This document shows positions 52,741 through 61,608 of a DNA stretch of 64,000 nucleotides, one piece after another; positions within the stretch are counted from its first letter, which is position 1; each line of letters opens with the position of its first letter. Under the pieces are notes generated by a model. It was not told where the DNA came from, searched no databases, and worked only from the letters and a program-made list of their open reading frames with translations. A program made the position numbers and the translations under genes. This DNA is from Sphingobium xanthum (GTDB taxonomy: Bacteria; Pseudomonadota; Alphaproteobacteria; Sphingomonadales; Sphingomonadaceae): positions 496,001 through 560,000 of the forward strand of contig NZ_JAHKKS010000002.1 in NCBI RefSeq assembly GCF_019737615.1. Direction: 5' to 3'.

Positions 52741-53709
52741 TTGGACCAGCAACCGGACTCCAGTGCTGTTCTCTCAGGCGCCGCGCTCCCCGCTGCGGGC
52801 AACGACGCTGCTAACGCCGATCGCGCCCTCAAGCGGACGCTCGTCAACCTGCTGCCGCCTGCCACGGTCGCCGTCATCATCCTGTTCTGGGCTTTCGGCC
52901 CCGAATCCTGGACGAGCAATCCCTGGTCCATCGTCGCGGTGGGCCTGCTAACCACCGCCTTCATCCAGGCTATGGAATATGTCTTCGAGCGGCATGCCGG
53001 CTGGCGCATGAACCGCCGCGAATTCGCGACGGACATCTTCTATGTCGCCTTGAGCTACACGGCCATTTCCTGGGCCGCCCGGCTTGCCGATGCACCTCTG
53101 GCCGCGCTCAAGGAATCCTTCGGGATCACCACGGCATGGGCCATGCAGCTGCCCTTCCTCGCGCAGGTCGCCCTGGTGATCGTGGTCTTTGAGTTCGGGC
53201 AATATCTGATGCACCGCCTGATGCACAATTGGCTGCCCTTCTGGCTGACCCACGCGCCGCATCACCACATCACCCAGCTCAATGCGATGAAGGGCTATAT
53301 CGGCAACCCGATCGAACTGTTCCTGATCAGTCTCAGCGTGCTGGCGCTGTTCGATCTGCCGATCGCCGCCCAGTTCTGCGCGTTCAACATATTGGGTGCG
53401 GTGTCGGGCTACGCGCACGCCAATGTGCGTTCGGATCCGCCCCTGTTCTACTCGTTCTTCTTCACGACCATTCGTCACCACAGCCTGCACCATACGGCGC
53501 TGAGCTATGAGGATACGCGCTGCAACTACGCAAATTCGCTTATTCTCATCGATCGCGTCTTGGGTACGTATCGGGAAGGTGAATCGAGCATCGTCGGTCA
53601 GGACGAGCGCAAACGTTTGTCGATCCGGGAGCAGTTTCTGTTCCCGTTCGTCCCGCTGATCACGCGGATGAAGGCAAAGCGAGCCGGCTCCGCGCCGGCA
53701 GCAAGCTGA
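52741..53709 (+). CDS. Sterol desaturase/fatty acid hydroxylase family membrane protein
   Basis: A 322-aa integral-membrane di-iron hydroxylase. The His-rich motifs are HRLMH (HxxxH), HAPHHH (HxxHH) and RHHSLHH (HxxHH), between ~4-5 membrane helices (ATVAVIILFWAFG, FATDIFYVALSY and later ones). Members hydroxylate or desaturate lipids, sterols or carotenoids. The start is taken as TTG 52,741, with gggag seven bases upstream; TTG 52,705 (12 codons longer) is the alternative. It lies behind candidate operator C, so it may be co-regulated with the guanidine/urea operon. Confidence 0.83.
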   Translation: MDQQPDSSAVLSGAALPAAGNDAANADRALKRTLVNLLPPATVAVIILFWAFGPESWTSNPWSIVAVGLLTTAFIQAMEYVFERHAGWRMNRREFATDIFYVALSYTAISWAARLADAPLAALKESFGITTAWAMQLPFLAQVALVIVVFEFGQYLMHRLMHNWLPFWLTHAPHHHITQLNAMKGYIGNPIELFLISLSVLALFDLPIAAQFCAFNILGAVSGYAHANVRSDPPLFYSFFFTTIRHHSLHHTALSYEDTRCNYANSLILIDRVLGTYREGESSIVGQDERKRLSIREQFLFPFVPLITRMKAKRAGSAPAAS

Positions 53710-53919
53710 CCTGGGGCGGAGAGCCCAGGCGGTAGTTTAGTATCGGATCGGACGGCTTGGCATAACGAGATAAGCCAGGCCCGAAACGACGAGCATCAGC
53801 CCAAAACCGGAAAAGCGGTGGCGGACGCTCGCGGACGATCCTCCCATCAAAGGTAATTCAGCTTCTGACGCAGCCGCGTCAGGGCGCGGGAAAGCTTATT
53901 CCAAAAAAAGGGGAAGCAT

Positions 53920-56346
53920 ATGCGTTACAGTGCGAAACTCAGGCTGGGCCTTCTGTCCGCGACGATATTGACGGGCGGACTGCTCGCCATGCCCGCGCAG
54001 GCGCAGGAGCCGCAGGAAGCCGCCGCGGCCGATGCCGACTCGATCGTCGTCACCGGCACGCGCCGTTCCACCACGCTCATGGATACGCCGATCAACATCG
54101 CGGCACTCGGCGCCGAGGAGATGGCGCGCCAGGGCATCGACGACGTGCGCGATCTTGCCGATTTCACGCCGGGCCTCACGATCTCGGACACGGGTCCGGG
54201 CTCCACCGGCAAGATCGTCATGCGCGGCCTGAGCGCGTCCGACGTGTCGGCAAACGGCAGCAACTATGACAGCGCGATGGGCGTCTATCTCGGCGAAGTG
54301 CCGCTCTATTACGACTTCAAGTTACTCGACATCGAGCGCGTCGAGACGCTGCTCGGGCCGCAGGGCACGCTTTATGGTCTCGGAACGCTCGCAGGCGCGA
54401 TCCGCTATATCCCGAACCGGCCCGACGTGAACGACTTCGAAGCCGCGGGTCACGGCCAGATCTACACCAAGGCGCACGCCAGCAAGCTGGGCTATCAGGC
54501 CGACGCGATGATCAACATCCCCATCGTGCCTGGGGTGGTCGCCTTCCGATCCGCGACCGGCTATTATTACGATCCCGGCTTCATCGACTATCCGCTGCTC
54601 CTCCAGGAGCCGGGCGTCTCGCTGCCACAGCCGGACGGCCCGAACGGAATTTCGCAGGCCGGCTACGATGCCAACCTCTACAGGCTGAACGACCTCAACT
54701 TCGAAAGGACGTTCACGTCGCGCAACCAGCTGCTGTTCGACATTACCGAAGGGCTCATCGTCAATTTCACCTATGCCTATCAGCAGACCAAGACCGACGG
54801 CGCGCAAGTGAACAGCGCCGGCGTGTTCGGCACTGACAATTATGAGAACGCTGCCCGCTATATCGAGCCGGCGGAGCGCCATGCCCATCTCGTCAGCATG
54901 GAAATCAACGCGAGCATCGCGGATATCTTCGATGTGGTGGCCACCACCGCTTACACGCAGGTCCGCACCGACAGCATGGGGGACAATACCGACCTGCTAC
55001 TCGATCTGGATTATGATTATGAATTGTTCCCGGCCTTTTCGAGCTGGAACGAAACGGCCACGAAGCGCGAGCAGTTCAACCAGGAAATCCGCCTCGTCTC
55101 GAGCCATGGCGGCCCGTTCAGCTGGGTGATCGGCGGCTTCTACAACGAAAACAAATATCAGAGCGATTATGTCGAGCATCTTCCCAACCACCCGTGGGTC
55201 GATATCGCCACCAATCCCGACGAAATCGAATATATCAGCTACGTCTCCTCGAAGGTGACCGAGAAGGCGATCTTCGGCGAAGGCTCCTTCCAGGTCACGC
55301 CGGAGTGGCAAGTGACGGCCGGCATTCGTTACTTCGACTATAGCTCGACACTAGCAGGCGCCGCCGCTCTCCCGATCCTGGGCGACCCGATCAGCGCCTA
55401 TGATCTGCCGGCAAGCGGCGGCTCGGCCGGCAAGGACGGCACGGTCTGGAAATTCAACAGCTCCTACAAGATCACGCCGAACGTGATGCTCTACGCGACC
55501 TACAGCAAGGGCTATCGCATCGGCGGACCAAACCGCGTCGCGCCCTGCCCACAGCCGCTGCCGAACGATCCGGACGGCGACAATGTCAACAACACGCAGC
55601 TCATCTGCGCCCTGCCCAACGAAATCCAGTTCGGGCCGGATGAGACGAAGAACATCGAAGTCGGTTTGCGCGCGCAGTTGTTCGACCGGAAGCTGTCGTT
55701 CAACTTCAACGTGTTCAAGATCGACTGGGAAGGCATCCAGGTGGCCTCGGCGACGCTGAACGGCATTACCGGCATCACCGTGAATGGCGGCGCGGCGGAA
55801 TCGAAGGGCTTTGAAACGTCATTCCAGATCAAGCCCATCCCGGAACTGTCGATCCAGGGAACCTATTCCTACACGGATGCCAAGCTGACCGAGGACGTGC
55901 CCGCCATCATCGCGGTCAATTCTCCGGCCGGCACCTATCCCAGCAGACCGATCCAGCTTGCCGCCCTGAGCGGTGACCGCCTGCCGGGCTCATCGAAGAA
56001 CGCGGGAAGCCTCGGCATCACCTATACCCAGCCGATGGGTGACGGTGAAATCATCGCCAACTGGACGGCCACCTATCGCGGTAATGTGGTGTCGCGCCTC
56101 GGCTGGAACCGCGCTTTTGGCGATCTGCTTCCGGCCTATACGACGCATCGTGCATCGCTGACCTATGATACGGACCGCTACAGCATCGGCCTGTTCGCGA
56201 CCAACATCTTCGACAAATATGCGGTGACGTCGGTCAATCAGGACCGGTCGCGCGTGGGCGTGAACGACGATGTCCGTCTGCGCTATTATGGGCAGGCCGT
56301 GCTGTCGCCGCGCACCGTCGGCATCGAGGCCAGCTTTAAATACTAG
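53920..56346 (+). CDS. TonB-dependent outer-membrane receptor
   Basis: An intact 808-aa receptor: signal peptide to AQAQ (about residue 30), TonB-box/plug region (SIVVTGTRRSTTLMDTP, DLADFTPGLTISDTG, IERVETLLGPQGTLYG) and a 22-strand type barrel ending in GIEASFKY. The ribosome site aaaagggga is clear. It imports an unknown large or scarce substrate; position after the hydroxylase and before a TPR-sulfotransferase is common in sphingomonads. It is about as long as the frameshifted receptor (repaired length) but clearly different in sequence. Confidence 0.93.
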   Translation: MRYSAKLRLGLLSATILTGGLLAMPAQAQEPQEAAAADADSIVVTGTRRSTTLMDTPINIAALGAEEMARQGIDDVRDLADFTPGLTISDTGPGSTGKIVMRGLSASDVSANGSNYDSAMGVYLGEVPLYYDFKLLDIERVETLLGPQGTLYGLGTLAGAIRYIPNRPDVNDFEAAGHGQIYTKAHASKLGYQADAMINIPIVPGVVAFRSATGYYYDPGFIDYPLLLQEPGVSLPQPDGPNGISQAGYDANLYRLNDLNFERTFTSRNQLLFDITEGLIVNFTYAYQQTKTDGAQVNSAGVFGTDNYENAARYIEPAERHAHLVSMEINASIADIFDVVATTAYTQVRTDSMGDNTDLLLDLDYDYELFPAFSSWNETATKREQFNQEIRLVSSHGGPFSWVIGGFYNENKYQSDYVEHLPNHPWVDIATNPDEIEYISYVSSKVTEKAIFGEGSFQVTPEWQVTAGIRYFDYSSTLAGAAALPILGDPISAYDLPASGGSAGKDGTVWKFNSSYKITPNVMLYATYSKGYRIGGPNRVAPCPQPLPNDPDGDNVNNTQLICALPNEIQFGPDETKNIEVGLRAQLFDRKLSFNFNVFKIDWEGIQVASATLNGITGITVNGGAAESKGFETSFQIKPIPELSIQGTYSYTDAKLTEDVPAIIAVNSPAGTYPSRPIQLAALSGDRLPGSSKNAGSLGITYTQPMGDGEIIANWTATYRGNVVSRLGWNRAFGDLLPAYTTHRASLTYDTDRYSIGLFATNIFDKYAVTSVNQDRSRVGVNDDVRLRYYGQAVLSPRTVGIEASFKY

Positions 56347-56362
56347 GATCGCCAGGAGGCGA

Positions 56363-56396
56363 GAGAGGGGCTGCTCCGCAACGGAGAGCCCCTCTC
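56363..56396. terminator. Long hairpin between convergent TonB receptor and sulfotransferase genes
   Basis: A 10-bp outer stem (GAGAGGGGCT / AGCCCCTCTC) and a 5-bp inner stem (CTCCG / CGGAG, loop CAA) separated by one unpaired G. It starts 16 bp after the receptor stop and ends 4 bp before the other stop, so it can serve both directions. Confidence 0.75.
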
Positions 56397-56400
56397 CAAA

Positions 56401-57969
56401 CTACTGCAACCTCGTTCTGATCCCCTGCCCCTCCAGCCAGGCACGCGCCGGCTCCAGAGCGTCGGCATAGGCACGCCACCGCCCCACGGCATCCGCGTTG
56501 ATCGGCCTGCGCACCTGCGCGGCACTCGGTGTCGCCACGGCCGCCTTGTTCTTATGAAATGACAGACAGGCCTCGTCCCAATCGAGTCCGCAGTGCGCCA
56601 ACAGACGCCGCGTCTCACCTTCCTGATCGGCGACCAGCGCCTCATAGGAAAGCTGTAGCACCCGGCCGGGATAGAGACGCTCCCACAGCGCCATCAGCCG
56701 ATCAAAGCGGGCGTAATAGCGGGCCGTGTCCATCAGGTCGTAGGAATAGGCATAATAAGCCGATTGGCTGGCGAACAGATTCTTGTAATTGCTCCAGATC
56801 GTATCCATCGGGTTGCGGCGCAGGCACACGATCCGCGCATTGGGCAAAGCCCGCACGATGTGGCCGACATAAAGGAAATTAGCCGGCAGCTTATCGATGA
56901 ACCAGGCACCGCCTTTGGGGCGATGCTGGGTCGCGCGCGCCAGATAAGCGTCGCCGATCATGGTGGGATCGATACGGCCACTTGCCGCGATCGTCTCCGG
57001 ATCGATCACGACAGGCGAGGATGTGCCCGTGACCTGCTTGACGGCGAGCGGCATGGCCTGAAGCTCCCCTGCCGATCCAACGTCACGGTGCGAGGACAGG
57101 ATACGATCGACGAGCGTGGTCCCCGTGCGTGGCATGCCAATCACGAACAGGGGCGCGGGGTCCGAATTGCCGATACCGGTTGCGACAGAGCCGTGCTCGA
57201 ACAGGGCTTCGATCGCGTCGAAGATCGCGGCGTCCTGCGCGAAATCGTAACGGATCGACTGCTTGTGCGCGGCATTGGCGGCGGACAGGTGCCGGAAGGC
57301 ATCGGTCGCATTCCCGACATCCTCCAGTTCCTTCGCTAGCGCATAGCGAATGCGCAAGGCATCTCCGGGCCGTCCTGCGGCTGCCAGCGCGGCTTCCAGT
57401 CGTGGCACATGATTGGCCTGCGCCGTCTGGCGGGAGAGAATGGCGAGCGCATAATGCGTCCGCGCATTTCCGGGATCGGCGGCCAGGATGGTCTCATAAT
57501 GCGCGCGGGCGTCATCGACTCGCCCGGTAAAGCCGCTCGCTGCCGCAAGATTGTAACGAAGATCGAGATTGGCCGGCTCGGCGGCAACGGCGGCACTGAA
57601 CGGCACGACCGATGCCTCATGATCGCCGAGCCGCGCGAACACGCAGCCGATGGTGTCCAGTGTCAGTGCCTCACCGGGCGCCAGCGCCAGGGCAGCACGC
57701 GCGGCATCGGCGGCCTCGCCGTCCCGTCGCAGAAGGATCAGCAACCGGGCAAGCTGGGCCAGATGCTCCGCTTGCGGCCCGCGCGCGACGGCGGCTTCGA
57801 CGAGCGGTATCGCTTTGGCGATCTGCCGGGCCTCCGCGGCGGCCATGCCGAGCAGAAAATAGCCCTCCGGCTGCTCCGGGCTGGCAAGCATCAAATCCTT
57901 CGCGGCGGCGACTGCGGCCGGCAAGTCACCGCGTTTGAGTGCTGCCCTTGCCTCTGCTTCCAGTGTCAC
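56401..57969 (-). CDS. TPR-repeat sulfotransferase
   Basis: A 522-aa protein. Residues ~1-240 are tetratricopeptide repeats (e.g. AIPLVEAAVARGPQAEHLAQLARLL, ARAHYETILAADPGNARTHYALA). The rest is a PAPS-dependent sulfotransferase: GMPRTGTTLVDRIL is the 5'-phosphosulfate loop and LRRNPMDTIWSNY the 3'-phosphate-binding motif. Relatives often sit next to TonB receptors; whether they modify the receptor, its ligand or another protein is unknown. The start is GTG 57,969 with a weak ribosome site. Convergent with the receptor gene. Confidence 0.87.
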   Translation of the reverse strand: MTLEAEARAALKRGDLPAAVAAAKDLMLASPEQPEGYFLLGMAAAEARQIAKAIPLVEAAVARGPQAEHLAQLARLLILLRRDGEAADAARAALALAPGEALTLDTIGCVFARLGDHEASVVPFSAAVAAEPANLDLRYNLAAASGFTGRVDDARAHYETILAADPGNARTHYALAILSRQTAQANHVPRLEAALAAAGRPGDALRIRYALAKELEDVGNATDAFRHLSAANAAHKQSIRYDFAQDAAIFDAIEALFEHGSVATGIGNSDPAPLFVIGMPRTGTTLVDRILSSHRDVGSAGELQAMPLAVKQVTGTSSPVVIDPETIAASGRIDPTMIGDAYLARATQHRPKGGAWFIDKLPANFLYVGHIVRALPNARIVCLRRNPMDTIWSNYKNLFASQSAYYAYSYDLMDTARYYARFDRLMALWERLYPGRVLQLSYEALVADQEGETRRLLAHCGLDWDEACLSFHKNKAAVATPSAAQVRRPINADAVGRWRAYADALEPARAWLEGQGIRTRLQ

Positions 57970-58182
57970 GCGCCGCCCATGGAGAAGTGTTGCTTCTGCG
58001 CGCCTGGCGCACGGCAGGTCTCACGATCAGTTGCTCGCCGTTCGCTTATGCCGCACCTGCACAATATCCATCAGCAGCATGAAGGCAAACGGCATCTGCC
58101 GTCTGCTGCAAAGACCGATAAACGATCGAATGGCGATGGCGCCTTGTCGGCTTGCAACGAGCGCGGGGGCGGGAACCCCCGG

Positions 58183-59610
58183 TTAAATCACCTTCCCCGG
58201 ATTGAGGATGTTGTTCGGGTCCATCGCAGTCTTGAGCATGCGCATGAGCGCCAGTTCCTCGGGCGTGCGGCAATAGTGCAGGAAGTCGCGCTTGATGCTG
58301 CCAATGCCGTGCTCGGCGGTGATCGAGCCGCCCCATTCGCCGACCGCCTTGTAGACCAGCTCCTCCATCTCCTTCTCCGGCATCGGATCGCGCGGGACGC
58401 GCGCGGAGAGATGGAGATTGGAGTCCGCCAGATGGCCGAAGAACATGGTGACGCAATCCGGCCATCTCGCGACGAGCAGATCGCGCACATAGGGAATGAA
58501 ATCGCCGATCAGCCTCGTCGGCAGGCTGACGTCGAAAGCGACCTGCGGCCAGTGCTCGCCCTGATGCCATTCGCCCGGGGAATCGCGGACGGCCCAGATC
58601 TCCTGCCGCTGCTTGTCCGACTGGGCGATGACAGCGTCCAGCACGAGCCCGGATTCCATCATGGCACCCAGCACTTCCTCGAACCGTTCGGGATCGCGCG
58701 CGGGATCGGTACCGAGAATCTCGATCAGGACATAGACCTCATAACCGGCCGCGAGCGGCGGCTGGCGCCCGACCGCCGTCGTGCCAAGCCGATAGAAGTC
58801 CGGCCACATCACCTCGAAGGCGGACAAGGTGCTGGCGAAAGCGGAATTGCATCGCTTGAGCAGTTCCAGCGTCGCGGCATAGTCCTCTACCGCGACGACC
58901 GCCGTGCAGGCGGTCGTCGGCTTGGGGAACATGCGCAGGACGAGGCGCGTAATCACGCCCAGCGTGCCCTCGCTGCCGATGAAGAGATGCTTCAAATCAT
59001 AGCCGGCATTGTTCTTGATCATGACGTTGAGCGAGCTGACGATCGTGCCGTCCGCCAGCACGGCTTCCACGCCCAGGATCAGGTCACGCATCATGCCATA
59101 GCGCAGCACGCGATTGCCGCCGGCGTTAGTCGAGGCATTGCCGCCGACCTGCGCCGTGCCGCGCCCGCCCAGATCGAGCGGGAAGAGGAAACCGGCCTCG
59201 TCGGCCGCGATCTGCACCGTCTCCAGCACCGTGCCGGCCAGCACGGTCATCGTGCGGCCTGCTTCGTCCAGTTCCTCGATGCCGCGCATGCGCTCCAGCG
59301 AAAGGAGCAGGCACGGCCGATCGGCCAGGGCACCCGCACACAGGCTGGTGAGCCCGCCCTGCGGCACGACCGGATAGCGCTCCTCGTTGCAGATGCGCAG
59401 GATCTGCGAGACCTGCTCGGTCGTGCGCGGATAGGCGATGCCCGGCAGTGCGATCCCGGCGGGCATTACATTGGTGAAGTCGGTCGTGTGCCGTGCGAAG
59501 TCCGCCTCGGCCGCGTCCTTGACGATATCGCCGCCAAGCTCCGCCTTCAGCCGCGCGATCACCGCCTCGCCCCTGCCTGCATCCTGCGTCGCTTCGCGTA
59601 CCGATGTCAT
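58183..59610 (-). CDS. FAD-linked oxidase (GlcD / D-2-hydroxyglutarate dehydrogenase-like)
   Basis: A 475-aa flavoprotein of the VAO/PCMH family: YPVVPQGGLTSLCAG and LGGRGTAQVGGNASTNAGGNR for FAD binding, GSEGTLGVITRLVL, and the C-terminal FAD-oxidase_C motifs FGHLADSNLHLS and TAEHGIGSIKRDF (metal/substrate site). It oxidises a D-2-hydroxyacid such as D-lactate, D-2-hydroxyglutarate or glycolate. The usual HxGDGN reads GHLADSN. ATG 59,610 follows an agga site; the longer frame adds residues that do not look conserved. It stands alone. Confidence 0.87.
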   Translation of the reverse strand: MTSVREATQDAGRGEAVIARLKAELGGDIVKDAAEADFARHTTDFTNVMPAGIALPGIAYPRTTEQVSQILRICNEERYPVVPQGGLTSLCAGALADRPCLLLSLERMRGIEELDEAGRTMTVLAGTVLETVQIAADEAGFLFPLDLGGRGTAQVGGNASTNAGGNRVLRYGMMRDLILGVEAVLADGTIVSSLNVMIKNNAGYDLKHLFIGSEGTLGVITRLVLRMFPKPTTACTAVVAVEDYAATLELLKRCNSAFASTLSAFEVMWPDFYRLGTTAVGRQPPLAAGYEVYVLIEILGTDPARDPERFEEVLGAMMESGLVLDAVIAQSDKQRQEIWAVRDSPGEWHQGEHWPQVAFDVSLPTRLIGDFIPYVRDLLVARWPDCVTMFFGHLADSNLHLSARVPRDPMPEKEMEELVYKAVGEWGGSITAEHGIGSIKRDFLHYCRTPEELALMRMLKTAMDPNNILNPGKVI

Positions 59611-60128
59611 GGAAATTCCTGCATAGTGAATGGCGGCTAGATGCCCCTCATAGCGAGGGCGCCGCGCGCTGCCTACGGCGAGCCGATCCGCGATGCAGTC
59701 CGAGTGGTGCCGAAGGACAAGCCGGCATCGAGCCGCTTGTTCCAGATCGGGAATCCTTTGCGAGAGATTCTGCGTCCGGACGAGCGTCGATTCCGGCCGA
59801 CCACTCACGACCCAGCCTTCTCAAGGGTCGGCGCCGCGAACCGCCAAGCACGTCAATTTCGCCATCGCCATGAGATTGCGACTCGGAATTGGCCGATTCC
59901 CGTATTTTTCGGCGGGGCTGCTGACGGGGCGAACCAATGAACCTTCCGGTTCCGCCTGGAGCGGATGATCTTCACGGCGGTAAACAACGGATTTGTGGTT
60001 AAAAAGGTTCCCGCGCTTTTCCTCAACTCAGCTCATCGCATGCAAGGGTTAACTTGGTTTACGATTTCTTAACGTTCGGGTATTCCGAAAAAGTCGGTTC
60101 AAAAACCGACATATAACAGGAGTCGTCG
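59611..60128. other. 518-bp divergent region upstream of the peptide-export system
   Basis: No conserved gene is visible. The plus-strand frame at 59,641 has no family feature. The last ~130 bp are AT-richer (ttaaaaagg, gtttacgatttcttaacg), as expected for the promoter and leader of the double-glycine peptide gene, and contain the hairpin at 60,093-60,110. Confidence 0.5.
60093..60110 (+). promoter_or_regulatory. Hairpin GTCGGTT-N4-AACCGAC in the leader of the peptide gene
   Basis: A perfect 7-bp stem with a 4-nt loop ends 6 bp before the aggag ribosome site of the peptide gene. It could be an operator or an mRNA element that controls translation or stability. Confidence 0.45.
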
Positions 60129-60236
60129 ATGGTTAATGAAACGGCGCTCGTTGAGCTCAACGAGCAGGAAATCGATGTCGTCGCCGGCGGTGCGCCGAGC
60201 GATGAGTCGAACACCGGCGTTCGCGGCCAGAATTAA
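60129..60236 (+). CDS. Double-glycine leader peptide precursor (35 aa)
   Basis: The precursor has a 21-residue leader ending Ala-Gly-Gly (VELNEQEIDVVAGG) and a 14-residue core (APSDESNTGVRGQN). The leader matches the canonical double-glycine pattern: Gly at -1/-2, Val at -4, Ile at -7, Glu at -8 and Leu at -12. The ribosome site acaggag is ideally spaced (6 nt) before ATG. The downstream exporter has the C39 peptidase that cuts such leaders. The core is short, hydrophilic and without Cys, so a signalling peptide or a modified peptide is more likely than a pore-forming bacteriocin. It was too short for routine gene calling. Confidence 0.85.
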   Translation: MVNETALVELNEQEIDVVAGGAPSDESNTGVRGQN

Positions 60237-60274
60237 TCGCTAGCCGCAGCCAGCCTCTCGGGGCAAAAAAATGG

Positions 60275-60305
60275 CCGGGCGGACGCAGTGCGTTCGCCCG
60301 GATTT
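60275..60305 (+). terminator. Intrinsic terminator between peptide and exporter genes
   Basis: CCGGGCGGACGC-AGT-GCGTTCGCCCGG gives a 12-bp stem (one G-T pair), followed by ATTTT. It lies 39 bp after the peptide stop and ~100 bp before the HlyD start, and would let the peptide be made in excess over its exporter. Confidence 0.8.
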
Positions 60306-60402
60306 TCGTGTCCGGCACAGCAAGCGGGGCCGAATGGCAGCGGCAGCATTTTACAGTGGCTCTCCCACCCCCTCCCGACCTAAAAGCGGAGCGGGTCGTG
60401 AT

Positions 60403-61608
60403 ATGCAGCTATTCAGACAACAGGCGCTCGATCATCAGCATCGTCTCCATGGCGAGGTCTTTCTCGTCCCTCCGCTGCGCTGGCAGGCGATCGGCTGGCT
60501 GCTCTTCGCGCTCGTCGCGGCCCTCGCCCTGTTCCTCTCGTTCGGCTCTTACAGCCGCAGCATCTCGGCGAGCGGCGCGCTCCGTCCTGCCACCGGCATC
60601 GCCAGCATCGCGCTGCCCGAAGACGCCGTCGTCTCCGACATATTGGTAACCGAGGGTCAGACGGTGCGCGAAGGCCAGATCGTCGCCCGGCTGATCCGTC
60701 CGCAGCTCGCCGATGGGCAATCGCTGACGCAGGAACGGCGCCAGGCGCTCGCCGCACAGGAAAGTGCGCTTGTCACGCAGCGGCGCTCGGCGGGCGATGC
60801 CGTCGAGGAGAACCGCCGCAAGCTTGCCGCTCGCATCCAGGACGAGCAGCGCCAGCTCGGCGCCATCGACGCGCAGATCGCGGCACAACAGGCGCTCATT
60901 GCCTCCTCGCAGCAAGAGCTCTCCCGTATCGAGGGCGTGGCCGAACGCGGCTTCATTTCCGGCCGCGACCTCCAGCAGCGGCGCGAACTGCTGATCACTC
61001 GGCGTCAGGCTCTCGCCGAACTTGAGCAGAACCGCAGCCTGCACGCCAATGCGCTGAGCGCGGCGCAGATCGAGCTGGCACAGACCCCGAGCCATTTGCG
61101 CGCCGGCCAGAGCGACTATGACGCCCAGCTCGCGCAGCTCCGCCGCGAAAGCGCGACGCTCGGCAATGCCGGCATCATCGATCTGGTGGCGAGCCGCGCC
61201 GGCACGCTCACCGCGCTGCGCTATCGCGAAGGCGAGAGCGTGCCGCAGGGCGCCATCTACGGGCGCATCGTGCCCCCAGCGACGAGCTGGCAGGTCGAGT
61301 TGCGCGTCCCGACCTCGACCATCGCGCAGGTCGAACGCGGTCAGGACGTGCGGATCACCCTGCCCGCCTATCCGGTTCAGGACTATGGCGTACTGCATGG
61401 CGTGATCGAAACGGTCGGTTCGGCATCCGTCGAAGGTGCGGAGCCCTATTTCCTCGTGACGGCCAAGGTCGCGCCACTCAGCGAGCGGCAGCGGGCGCGC
61501 GGCGTCGTTCTTCGCCCTGATCTGGCGCTCAATGCCCGCATCGTGCTGGCGCGCCGCTCCTTCCTGCAATGGCTGTTCGATCCGCTGGCGGCAGTGGCGC
61601 GGCAATGA
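60403..61608 (+). CDS. HlyD-family membrane-fusion (adaptor) protein
   Basis: A 401-aa periplasmic adaptor: one N-terminal membrane helix (IGWLLFALVAALALFLSFG, about residues 27-48), a lipoyl/barrel-sandwich half (AVVSDILVTEGQTVREGQIVARL), a long coiled coil (~90-240, rich in Glu/Gln/Arg/Ala), the returning lipoyl half (SRAGTLTALRYREGESVPQGAIYGRI) and a beta-barrel domain. It links the inner-membrane exporter to a TolC-type outer-membrane duct, which is not encoded here. ATG 60,403 is preferred; the frame extends upstream into the terminator hairpin. It overlaps the exporter gene by ATGA. Confidence 0.88.
   Translation: MQLFRQQALDHQHRLHGEVFLVPPLRWQAIGWLLFALVAALALFLSFGSYSRSISASGALRPATGIASIALPEDAVVSDILVTEGQTVREGQIVARLIRPQLADGQSLTQERRQALAAQESALVTQRRSAGDAVEENRRKLAARIQDEQRQLGAIDAQIAAQQALIASSQQELSRIEGVAERGFISGRDLQQRRELLITRRQALAELEQNRSLHANALSAAQIELAQTPSHLRAGQSDYDAQLAQLRRESATLGNAGIIDLVASRAGTLTALRYREGESVPQGAIYGRIVPPATSWQVELRVPTSTIAQVERGQDVRITLPAYPVQDYGVLHGVIETVGSASVEGAEPYFLVTAKVAPLSERQRARGVVLRPDLALNARIVLARRSFLQWLFDPLAAVARQ

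Noticed and set aside
57409-59640. A 743-codon plus-strand frame
   Set aside because: Antisense to the sulfotransferase and FAD oxidase genes, both of which have full catalytic motifs.
59641-59940. 99-codon plus-strand frame before the peptide gene
   Set aside because: Arg/Pro-rich, no ribosome site, no family pattern; likely non-coding.
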